Origin: Rhyzopertha dominica
Lineage: Eukaryota; Arthropoda; Insecta; Coleoptera; Bostrichidae
Direction of reading: 5' to 3'
Length of the DNA stretch: 64,000 nucleotides
NCBI GenBank assembly: GCA_025024175.1
Contig: QCXZ01000064.1
Coordinates: 26,222,286-26,286,285 of the forward strand
The translations under genes were made by a program, and so were the position numbers. Of this stretch, positions 1 through 9,100 are shown one piece after another. Within the stretch, counting starts at the first letter, position 1, and each line of letters opens with the position of its first letter. A model generated the notes under the pieces. The model saw only the letters and a program-made list of their open reading frames with translations. It had not been told where the DNA came from and did not search any database.

Positions 1-2380
1 AACAAGGTGCGTAGATCACGTCGCAGAAGTCTAGCTTAGATAGTACTAAGCTATTACAAAGAATGCTCTTCGTTCTAACATTTAAAAGATGGCGATTGTG
101 ATAAATTTTTTTAAGGCTACAATAAACGCTCTGCAAACACTTTGAAATGTGAGTTCTAAAGCGAAATGTAGAGTCAATATAAAGACCGAGGCTTTTAGAT
201 ACATCAGATACATTCAGCCTAGAATCAGAAATTTGTATTTCAAAGTTAGTTAGTTTGTCTTTATTGACTCTTCCACCGAATAACATTACCACAGATTTAT
301 TAGGATTTAAACAAAGCGAGTGTCGATCAGACATATCACGTAATCTCTCCAGATCTTCGTTTATTTTTTTGAGAGCTAGAGCCTGTTCATTCACTTTGAA
401 AGAATAATATATTTGAGAGTCATCTGCATAGAACTGTGCTTTACAGTACTTCAGGGCGCTAGGAAGAGTCGACGTATAAATTATAAACAAAAGCGGGCCC
501 AAAATCGATCCCTGAGGCACACCCGACTTTATTTGCCTGAAAGATGATACATGATCAGACACTTTTACAGCCTGATAACGATTAGTGACGTAGCTCATTA
601 GTAGAGACACGGCATTCTCCCCAAAACCTACATAATGCAGCACACCCTTAAGAACCTCGTGATCAATAGTGTCAAAAGCTCTAGAGTAGTCCAACAATAC
701 CAAAGCGGTTATTTTGTTTTGATCCTGCGCCATAATAACATCACTTGTCAATTTTGAGAGAGCAGTCACACAACTAAATCCAGTTCGGAAACCTGACTGA
801 AAACAAGAAACTATCTGCTGCTCCTCAACATACCTCCGCACCTGCCCTTCCATTACCCGTTCCAAAATCTTCGATAAAGTTGGTAAAATACTTATAGGCC
901 TCAAATCTTTAAACTGTTTTGGACTGTTAATTTTAGGTACTGGCAAGATACATGCCCTCTTCCAGCAGGAGGGAAATGTGGAGCTAACTATGCAGGTATT
1001 AACGATGTGTGTGATTACTGGAAGCAAAAAAGGAACGCACAATTTAATAGTAGATATATTAATTCCATCAAAACCGGTTGCATTGGTCTTAATAGCTTCA
1101 ATAGCTCTAAGAACATCTATTTCATCAATCTTTTTAAAAGAAAACTTGGACAGGAATGGTTTTTTAAGAGAAGTTGTGTACATATTAATTAAATCACGAT
1201 TGTCATCATCAAATGTAGGCAATGAATCAAGAAAAAAATTATTTATTTTATCAGCATCTGCCAGATGTGCTGGCAAATCCATACTCTTGCCACCCTTAAT
1301 ATTAAGCTTTTGAAGGTTAGACCACACATTCTGTACATTACCTTGATTAAAATAGGCACGCTTCTCCGTCTTTACAGCTGTGTTAATTGTATTCCTAAGT
1401 TGCTTATACTCATTCCAATGTTCCCTACGCCCACTTCTTTTAAATCTTGCCAGACTTTTATCACGCATCACAATCATATCCTTTATAAAATTAGTTAACC
1501 ACGGAGCATAAGGTTTTGAAATTTTAGATGTTATAAAAGGAGCATGGATATCTAGCAACGTTTTCAAATTGTCATTTAAAAATGCCACCATCTCATCCAC
1601 GCTCTCCATATCATATATATTACGCCATGGTAACGACCTTAGATGTGAATCAAAATCTACGTAAACGAAGTGTTTGAAAGAACGATACCTGACAATATAC
1701 GGATCTGATTTGGGTTTTTGTACCCATATTGAGCAACGTATTAACTCATGATCAGTCAAACCATGCAGACCCTCTACTCTCACATCCTTGACAATGCTTT
1801 CCCTTGAAGTAATAATTAAGTCTATTAGACTAAATGACATATTGTCAGCTATGCGAGTAGGCTGATGAACTATTTGAGTGAGAGAAAATCTATCAAGTAA
1901 TTCTATTAATTCCGTGGTAGGTCTGCTGCTAATATCCAAATAATCTATGTTAAAGTCTCCAAAACAAAAGATATCATTATGAGCAGGCAAAATTCTAGAA
2001 AATGTGGTTTCCAACAAATTCAAGAAGTGAGAATAATATCGACGATGAGGATTGTACACTACACCAAATGCATATGACAGTTTACCAATTTGTACCTTAA
2101 TCCACAGTTGCTCAATATCAGAAAACTCTGTTGTATTAATTAGAGAAAATGCAATATTTGCCCTAACATAAAATGCCACACCTCCACCTCTGCCAGATCT
2201 ATCCGAACGAACGCACACATAACCAGGAATGCCTATATCATTATCCAAAATCACATCGGTCAACCAAGTCTCAGTAATCGCAAGTATATCAAGTCCGTGT
2301 AGCTGAACGCACTCCCCCAACTCTCGAACTTTATTAGGCAGCGAGCGTACGTTAATATGGGCACAATTTATTCCGCTCAC
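1..2380 (-). CDS. LINE ORF2: AP-like endonuclease + reverse transcriptase (partial, 3' end outside window)
   Basis: The frame is open for 793 codons from a GTG at 2380 down to base 2. The endonuclease comes first: INVRSLPNK, an AITETWL motif (catalytic Glu), the glycine-rich SGRGGGVAFYV, GDFNID, and GLTDHELI near residue 240. The reverse transcriptase follows: LRPISILPTLSKILERV, FQSGFRTGFS, LLDYSRAFDTIDHE (catalytic Asp), SGVPQGSILGPLLF, FYADDSQIYYSF (catalytic YADD), LNPNKSVVMLFGG, and SLGLYIDSTFRF. It would nick the target and copy the element RNA in target-primed reverse transcription. The start is odd: an in-frame TGA lies two codons upstream (2386-2384), and the first in-frame ATG comes only about 185 codons in, inside the endonuclease. 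GTG at 2380 may be a mutated ATG, or initiation may be non-AUG or coupled to ORF1. Confidence 0.95.
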   Translation of the reverse strand, partial: MSGINCAHINVRSLPNKVRELGECVQLHGLDILAITETWLTDVILDNDIGIPGYVCVRSDRSGRGGGVAFYVRANIAFSLINTTEFSDIEQLWIKVQIGKLSYAFGVVYNPHRRYYSHFLNLLETTFSRILPAHNDIFCFGDFNIDYLDISSRPTTELIELLDRFSLTQIVHQPTRIADNMSFSLIDLIITSRESIVKDVRVEGLHGLTDHELIRCSIWVQKPKSDPYIVRYRSFKHFVYVDFDSHLRSLPWRNIYDMESVDEMVAFLNDNLKTLLDIHAPFITSKISKPYAPWLTNFIKDMIVMRDKSLARFKRSGRREHWNEYKQLRNTINTAVKTEKRAYFNQGNVQNVWSNLQKLNIKGGKSMDLPAHLADADKINNFFLDSLPTFDDDNRDLINMYTTSLKKPFLSKFSFKKIDEIDVLRAIEAIKTNATGFDGINISTIKLCVPFLLPVITHIVNTCIVSSTFPSCWKRACILPVPKINSPKQFKDLRPISILPTLSKILERVMEGQVRRYVEEQQIVSCFQSGFRTGFSCVTALSKLTSDVIMAQDQNKITALVLLDYSRAFDTIDHEVLKGVLHYVGFGENAVSLLMSYVTNRYQAVKVSDHVSSFRQIKSGVPQGSILGPLLFIIYTSTLPSALKYCKAQFYADDSQIYYSFKVNEQALALKKINEDLERLRDMSDRHSLCLNPNKSVVMLFGGRVNKDKLTNFEIQISDSRLNVSDVSKSLGLYIDSTFRFRTHISKCLQSVYCSLKKIYHNRHLLNVRTKSILCNSLVLSKLDFCDVIYAPC

Positions 2381-2383
2381 TCT

Positions 2384-2828
2384 TCAGTTACTCCTCAGAC
2401 ACACTCTACACACGCATGGCCCTAATAACAGGAAATAATATTTCATGAAAAATACTTAACCTAAGACAATATATAATCGAACTGGAAACAGCAAAAAGCA
2501 GGCGGTATATAAATAACAACCCAACAATCGAGTATTATCTACAATGCTCATATACACAAAAACAAGCTTTACATATTTGTAAAATATTCCATTTTTTTTT
2601 CGCCTCCCCCCAGCAGTCATGTATCAATTGCTAATAACGAAAATTCAATTAGGAACATATCATATAAAAGAAAAGTGTGACATTATTAAGGCGAAAACAT
2701 CAGTACTAGTAGTTGCTAGTCATATAACAAGATTGGGTTAGAAAATATTGCATCACAATACCCAAGCAACAAGAAATAACACCACCAGTCACCAAAGTCA
2801 CTAACCTCTATGCCACACATTTTTCCAC
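2384..2828 (-). other. Noncoding spacer between LINE ORF1 and ORF2
   Basis: AT-rich, with stops in all three minus frames and no long ORF. The only ATG close to ORF2 (in CCATGCGTGTGTAG) hits a stop after three codons. The spacer is long for a LINE that expresses ORF2 by reinitiation, so it may carry the ORF2 translation signal. Confidence 0.7.
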
Positions 2829-3512
2829 TTAGTTCTCTTCCCCCCTCGCGTCATCATCATTTGTACTCATTTCCAGTTCTGTTAGCTCATCAGTGTTTAC
2901 TATTCGCCTTATTCTGTCTCCAAGATTAATCATAATAGCACCGTCTCGGGTCCATACTTTCTCTATCCCAAATTTATTTGTTGCTTCCTTCAGCACTTCT
3001 AATCTCTCAGAACATAGATCCTCTTTTATAACTATGCCAGTACCTTTTAACAGCTTCTTATGGGTAAATACCATATTCCTGAATTTATAATTAGCAAATT
3101 TAATTACAATTGGCCTTCTCTTATTTCCAGACTTGCCAATACGGTGAGCTCTTTCTATGGCGTATTCTGGAAGTCGAATCCCAAGTTTTCCTTGTATGAC
3201 TTCAGTAAGAACCTTGATCTCACAATTCTCTTGCTTAACTTCCTGAACTCCAAACAACCTCAAGTTGTTTCTTCTTACATATTGTTCCAGTTCAACGCAC
3301 CGCGTAGTACAATCTTTAATCATTTGCTTGTTTTCAGTTTCAAGGCGAGAGAAGTCTTTGACCACCTGTTCCACTTTTTTCCCAAGCTCACCCATTGCTG
3401 TTTTTATAGCTTCGTTGACTACACTTTGCAGAACATCGACAAATTCTTGGGTTGATAATGCCTTAACAAGTGTTGCTTCGATCTCTTTGATTTGCTGTTT
3501 TGTGAAACCCAT
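2829..3512 (-). CDS. LINE ORF1 RNA-binding protein (L1-ORF1p-like)
   Basis: A protein of 227 aa if started at the ATG at 3512 (MGFTKQQIKEIE); two further upstream codons are open but begin with GTG. Residues about 1-75 are heptad-like and charged, a predicted coiled coil for trimerisation. An RRM-like domain follows, marked by YVRRNNLRLFGVQE, GIRLPEYAIERAHRIGK, RRPIVIKFANYKFR, and then a C-terminal domain (KLLKGTGIVIKEDL, VWTRDGAIMI). This is the layout of Transposase_22/L1-type ORF1 proteins, which coat the element RNA and act as nucleic-acid chaperones. No zinc knuckle is seen. The open frame fits an active or recently active copy. Confidence 0.9.
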   Translation of the reverse strand: MGFTKQQIKEIEATLVKALSTQEFVDVLQSVVNEAIKTAMGELGKKVEQVVKDFSRLETENKQMIKDCTTRCVELEQYVRRNNLRLFGVQEVKQENCEIKVLTEVIQGKLGIRLPEYAIERAHRIGKSGNKRRPIVIKFANYKFRNMVFTHKKLLKGTGIVIKEDLCSERLEVLKEATNKFGIEKVWTRDGAIMINLGDRIRRIVNTDELTELEMSTNDDDARGEEN

Positions 3513-3650
3513 CCTCACTTTATACTACAGCACTGTTTGAGAATTTAATTTCGTATTCTTCAAGACCAAAACGTAAGTAAAACCAGAGCCGCGCGTGAAC
3601 GTGTCTGACTTAGTTGAGCGACATCTATCTATCTAGTAGGCCTTTAAGAA

Positions 3651-4239
3651 ACACTTAATAATTCAGGAAGGAATGATGGTTACATGCACCAAAAAATTCT
3701 GATTTGACAGAATTTTCACTTTTTAAATACGTCAAAAATGACATGTCAGTACCAGAATTTCCGCGTGAAATAATATATTATTCCTAGATATGTATTTATT
3801 AAATTCAACGAGATTTAAAAGCAATTCACATCATCCCACTGTAGTTCCGATCAATTAAAAAATCCACAGATTAGGAATTTAACCGTGGCGTAGTCGCTTC
3901 TGTGCCTTATTAAGCCACATTAATCATATTACTGTTTGGGTATACATACGCAGGAATAAGCTAAATTTCAAATCCAATAAACATTGAAAGCTTTAAAAAT
4001 TAAAATGAGTAATTGAGAGATTCTGCCGTATCGATTCTATCACTTTGACAATTGCCTGCCTACTAATTTTGTAAATTAAATGCAGATTTAAATACATTTT
4101 CAAAGTTGGTTTCATTTATTCACCTCTTATACTTTAGTTTTTTTTCCTACCAGGTAGTTTTACAAAACTAAATAAATAAATAGTAACCGTGTACATACTT
4201 TATTAACTTTTTTGTAAGACAATGCTGCTATAGTAGGCA
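3651..4239. other. Intergenic, nothing recognised
   Basis: AT-rich sequence between the LINE 5' end and the first copy of repeat family A. No ORF, RNA gene or structured repeat was recognised. Confidence 0.5.
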
Positions 4240-4580
4240 GGCTTAACATCAAAATGCATGTCTTTGCTATGCTTTCTGCACCGCAACCAACTGCAGATAG
4301 ATCTTTTCGCTTATATACCAAAGGCTTTGTATGATATTATTAGAAAAATAGATGACAGTGCCATCCGTCAGCAGGCCCTTCGTCACTTTCGGAAGCACAA
4401 ACCAGCATGCGTTAAACTAGCGATAGATCTATTTCGCTATCGTTATAGCTCATTAGTGCAGTTTAGGTCCAGTGCAGACAGGATGGGAGTAGTACCCGTT
4501 AAAGTAGCTAGATGGCCTTGTCATCGTGTCAGTGTATTGCTGACAGATGGCATTGCCATCCATTTTTCTACTGAAGCTTG
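4240..4580 (+). repeat. Repeat family A, copy 1 (partly inverted)
   Basis: Starts with AAAATGCATGTCTTTGC and contains CAACCAACTGCAGATAGATC and a CATTAGTGCAGTTTAGGTCC segment, all shared with copies at 15.2 kb and 30.3 kb. Its right part (CTGACAGATGGCATTGCCATC) is the reverse complement of the right halves of the other copies, so one half is inverted. A 107-codon ORF runs through it by chance; it reads repeat sequence and matches no family I know. Probably a non-autonomous element. Confidence 0.7.
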
Positions 4581-5459
4581 AAATTATTTAAGATTGCGAA
4601 TTCAAACATTTTAGTGTTTGCGTCTGTCTTTCACATTAAAAAATCACTAGCACGACTCAAAATCTTAAAATACATTCTTACCATCCTTATCAAAAAGAAA
4701 ACAAAACTGTTGACTGTTTCTGACTACCGCTTCTAAGATTTTAAATTATTTACAATCTCTTTCATAGATAGAAAACACCAACAAACCTAAACATCTTTAT
4801 TTCAAAATATTTGCCAGGGAAAACTGGGGGACAAGCCTACCATGTTTTACTACCAATTTTATGATTTTAGTATCTGCTGTGTTTACAGTCTTTTACGTTG
4901 ATAAAAAAAGTAGCCAATCTCAGAAAGCATTAAAAAAAAATTCAAGGGGACTACTCTCTGACCCATTAGCATTAGGGAACAGGCCCAACATTGTTTCTGT
5001 CTACCAGTTTTTAGTACTTGTTGTTCAGAGTCTTTTACACTCGAATATAAAAGGACACTAACAGCCCTTAAATTTTAAGCATGCTTATTTCAAAAAATTC
5101 TCGGGAGGAGAACCATCTGATCCCCATTCCTTTGCGAATATACCTAACCTGACTACTAATTTCAAGTCTCATTCTTGAGCATCCTTATTAAAAATAATTG
5201 GACAGAGAACCCTTTTTCATATGAATTGTCTTACGTATGTATTTTAAGTCTCATTTATTGTTATTACAGTTAATATAAGTAACAAACTTAGCATGCCGTT
5301 TGCAATTCGCTTCCGGAGCATTGGATGTGCTTGTCCAGGTGACCGTTGTCTAGGGGTTATCTATCTAAGGGTTAGATCAAATTGATCAATTTTGTTGTTT
5401 TAAAAAAGCTGAAAGGTTTGCTTTCTCTTCCTCTTTGGTACGCCTTCTTACTCGCATCT
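4581..5459. other. Intergenic, nothing recognised
   Basis: No supported gene. A short plus-strand ORF near 4861-5061 has no recognisable motif. Confidence 0.45.
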
Positions 5460-5801
5460 CTTGTTTAGAGGAGATAGAGTGCCTTTCTTTCCTGCTTCCG
5501 GTGTCCCGCAGGATCGAATCTGGGTCTTTATCTGTTTCTTATTTATATAAATGCTCTTCCTGTCTCACCTAAAGGTATAAGCCTCATGTTTGCGCATAAT
5601 GTTAAACTATTCAATACTTACTATAACTTCTCCAGAAGTTTTTTTCTAAATGTTTTGCTGATGTCGTTCTCAAGAGAATTCAATATCGTGAATTATCAAT
5701 ATAACTTTAACGGTATCGTTTTGAACAAGGTGGATGATTTCGGAGACCTCGGTGTCATTTTGGTCGCAAGTTTACCTTTATTCAATTATTTTATTTCTTA
5801 A
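5460..5801 (+). pseudogene. Decayed LINE reverse transcriptase fragment
   Basis: Conceptual translation across frames gives a SGVPQ motif followed by SNLGLYLFLIYINALP (normally GS-ILGP-LLF), then SLMFAHNVKLFNTYY, where the catalytic FADD has become FAHN. After this come SFSREFNIVNYQYNFNGIVL and VDDFGDLGVILVASLPLFNYF, the usual thumb-side DLGV motif. At least one frameshift separates the GVPQ part from the ORF at 5586-5801. With the catalytic aspartates gone it cannot be active. It is a different element from the intact LINE at the left edge, judging by strand and motif wording. Confidence 0.8.
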
Positions 5802-5961
5802 TCAACAGTAACAGATGTATGATAGTTTAAATAATCACACACCATTCAAATAAGCAGGCTTCAGAATGTGCTAAAATTAGGATACCTTAATGTATGTAGC
5901 TTCTTCAGCAAGCAACCGACATGCGATGATTGTGAAAGAACTATAATAATTATGCTTGTGC

Positions 5962-5967
5962 TTTATT
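5962..5967 (-). terminator. Candidate polyadenylation signal AATAAA for the first odorant receptor
   Basis: AATAAA in the context GTGAATAAAGCACAAGC, about 145 bp downstream of the stop codon at 6112. The position is right for a 3' end, but there is no transcript evidence. Confidence 0.4.
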
Positions 5968-6111
5968 CACTTTACCCTTGAACAATTATTATAATTGTGT
6001 AGTACTAAAATAATCTAGAAGCGTGAAATTCAATATATGTCCTACAAGACGCAATAAAGGAAAGATAATCAGTGTTCTTAAATGTTCGTTTAGGCGCGGC
6101 TTCATCTGGTC

Positions 6112-6168
6112 CTAATTTGTGTATGTCTGTACTGCAACTGCCACGAACGAGTAAGCAGTCTTCACCAT
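6112..6168 (-). CDS. Odorant receptor 1, exon 5 (last)
   Basis: Acceptor TTTTGTAG|ATGGTG, then MVKTAYSFVAVAVQTYTN and a TAG stop. It corresponds to the last helix. The tail is three residues shorter than in the paralogue and differs after VAVAV. Confidence 0.9.
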   Translation of the reverse strand: MVKTAYSFVAVAVQTYTN

Positions 6169-9100
6169 CTACAAAATCATAGTACAGATATGAACACATA
6201 TTATGTACTTATGAGACATACCATCAATGCAGTTTGAGTAGACATAACATTAAACGGTCCCGCGTGCAAAACTAATTGTTTTTGTGCCCGCATCATCATA
6301 AATCGCAAGTCCCTTCTTCCTTTTGGGCTGCATTCTAACCAATCGCTTTCCCACACAGCATTGGCTATTTTCGTGCTCTAGAATTTTCTTTTATATGTCA
6401 AAACATAGTTTCAGATCATGTTATACCTTTAAACTTAATGCATTAGCAGGCCAGTAGAAGAAGATCATTTGTACTAAGCCTGCCAAACCCACTTCGACGA
6501 TAGCTAGCTGCTGGACACCTACTTCTCCCTAAAAAAATTAAATTAAATGCTAAATTGTTAATTACGATAGTTATTCGTTCTCATTTGCCCCAAAAAGTAT
6601 AACGCACGCTATAGAAGCCGAAATTTTATGTATTGGAGACGATTGTTGGATGTGACACCATGTAGTAACATCTTCGTTCATATGCAGGGTAAGCTAAGTG
6701 AACAACATAATCACTAAAAAAACGGAACACGATTTTATACAGGGGCTTTTTCAAATGGAAGAAGCAAAATTTTTGACCTGATTTTTTTTTCATTTATGAA
6801 ATGCAAATATGCAATTAGACCAAAATAATTTTCCTTCCATTGTCGCATTGTTATTTATTTAAATTGACAGTCTTTAAGTTGCTTAATGAAATAATCCTCT
6901 TTCCTATTGTCAAGGTATTACGGTGGCGTCCTTGGTTGATTTTCTTTTGTTTCTTAGTAAACCTATTATCCTAAATCTGAGTGTGTTTTCCTGATCTGCT
7001 GCCAATCGCTAAATTAGTTGATATGACTTTGATACTTAGGAAGTGTAGGCAAAATACATTAACCTCAAGAATTTACATGAAGTAATTTCCAGATATAGCA
7101 CATCCTAGCTTTTCGGTAACCATTGAAGTAATTATTTAACTTTAACTTGTAGTGGAACGTCAACATAAAACGCGGGCCAAATTACGTTGTTGCACAATAC
7201 GAGTAAACATTAGTGCCTACAAAAAATGTTGAAAATGTCATAATTACTAGCCTCACAGAATTCATCGTCATCTACAATTAACTGCTGTTAAGTTCCAAAC
7301 AGGCTAGGTTCGAGCAAATCAAGGATTTCTTAAACAAGTACAGGTTTCATAATTATCTTGATCATTATTATTGCAATAATGTTATAGTATGTGTGAATTC
7401 ATCTTCTTTCTTCGTTTCTGTTTGCCTTATATAGATATTAAATTTAACTTGGTTTTTGCTTAAATGTGTTGTAAAATTGGTTCCTTTATTAGCTTGTAAA
7501 ATGTAAACAAATAAATACTAAATTATTCAAGCAGTGAAAATCACTTTTATTTTCGAATTGAGAAAATAACTGAACGAATTCTTATTTCATATACTGACTA
7601 TGTTCCATATGGATTGAATAAGATGGAACTTATCCAAATACAAAGTCGCTACAAAGTCTGGAACCAGCAGGATATTTAAGGTTCTGTTCGACCGATTTTT
7701 TTTAAATTGTGCCTGGGACTATGGGTAATTAAATTGTATTTTCTGGAATTTTTTCAACTCGTGTCAGCTCTCGTTTCCGTGATATGGGCACAAGTTGCAT
7801 TATTTTAAAATGGAATGGGGGTCAAGAGGCACATCATTGAAAATGATATTTTTTCCTGATTTCAAAAATGTATCACACTTGTGCAATTTATTGTTTCTGA
7901 GTTGAAAAAAGTGTAAATACAATAATTGAGCCAGACAAAGAACGAAAAGAATGAAAACACTTTTCTCTATCGCTAAAATGGACAAAAAGCCAGGTATTAG
8001 GTACCATTTTTTCTTAAGTGGTGATAATTTTCGTCTAGTTTGATCGATTTATTGCGAATAGAGTACCTTAAAAGTAAACTTTCTGAGGATGTTGTGTGTG
8101 GACTTGTTCCATCCAATGTGGATTTGTGTCCGACCAATATCTGCAATAATATCTATTCACATTACCATTGAGGCAAAAAGTCGCTTCATCAGAAAACATA
8201 ATCCAATTTAAAATGCTTGTGTCTTCATTTATCATGTTCATAGCAGTTTCGCAAAATTCTATCCTACGATCGAAATCATCTCGCTCAGTTCTTGTAATAA
8301 GTTAATTTTGTATGGGTGAAACTTCTCGTTTTTCAAAATTTTTTCAACAGATCTTCTGCTAATGTGGTGAGTGAGAGCACGCTGTTGTATGGAACACTTA
8401 GGATTCTCTTGCACATCTAAAAGGACACTCAAGCTACTTTCCTCACTCGTAGCAACCTTTGCACGTCCTAGTTTTTGACGAATTTTAACACCGCCAGTTT
8501 CGTCAAAACGTTGCAATATTTTAATACCTGTAGATCTGGCAACTGGTTCACGATCTTCATAAATTGCATTGTAGATGGCAACTACTTAATAACTTCGCCT
8601 TTTATCTCCATAACCAATCAATATCAAAATTTCGATGCGAGGCATTGCGATTGCAAATAACAAAGTGAATTAAAAATGGAGACACCTGTAGTTTTTGTTC
8701 TTACTTAGCGATAACGAATATTGTTTTGTTTGTTTGTTATCACACTTTTCTCATCTCAGAAGCAGTAAATTGTACAAGTGTGGTACATTTTTGAAGTCAG
8801 GAAAATATATCCTTGTCAATGATGTGGCTTTTGAAAGGAACTTGTGGAAGTATTTTACACAACTGCAACTATTTTTGAAGACTTGAAATATCGAATTCAA
8901 GTTGCTTTCAGAGAAGTTAGTCCAGAAATGTTTCGGAAGGTTGAGAAAGCAGGGGGTAGTCACGTTTCAATCATACTGATTTTTATTAATGTGCCTGTAT
9001 GTTTGTAGAGTTGTTGTCCAGAAATTATTATTCTTTATTTCATAACACAATTTTTAAACACCGGTATTTACTTACATCTATTATTAGTTGAAGTGCAGCA

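Larger units (their letters stand above)
1..3650 (-). mobile_element. Non-LTR retrotransposon (LINE), both ORFs intact, cut by left window edge
   Basis: A two-ORF LINE read on the minus strand: a short 5' leader (about 3650-3513), ORF1 (3512-2829), a noncoding spacer of about 440 bp, then ORF2 (endonuclease plus reverse transcriptase) from 2380 to the window edge. Neither ORF shows a frameshift or stop over the visible length, so the copy looks young. The 3' end and tail lie outside the window. The 5' boundary is an estimate, because no target duplication can be checked. ORF1 is of the L1-like coiled-coil plus RRM type, and the RT resembles the CR1/L2/Daphne group of insect LINEs; the clade is not resolved by eye. 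Confidence 0.93.

Noticed and set aside
978..1498. Plus-strand ORFs of 61-111 codons
   Set aside because: Antisense shadows of the LINE reverse transcriptase ORF on the minus strand.
2893..3540. Plus-strand ORFs of 65-131 codons
   Set aside because: Antisense to LINE ORF1, whose domains are clear.
4258..4581. 107-codon ORF as a gene
   Set aside because: Consists entirely of repeat family A, whose other copies do not keep the frame.
6005..6199. 64-codon minus ORF MCSYLYYDFVDGED...
   Set aside because: Overlaps odorant receptor 1 exon 5 and its intron in another frame; the spliced exon is better supported by the paralogue.
8475..8963. Overlapping short ORFs on both strands in intron 2 of odorant receptor 1
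   Set aside because: They cross the mariner fragments and inverted arms in wrong frames; only the transposase frames carry motifs.
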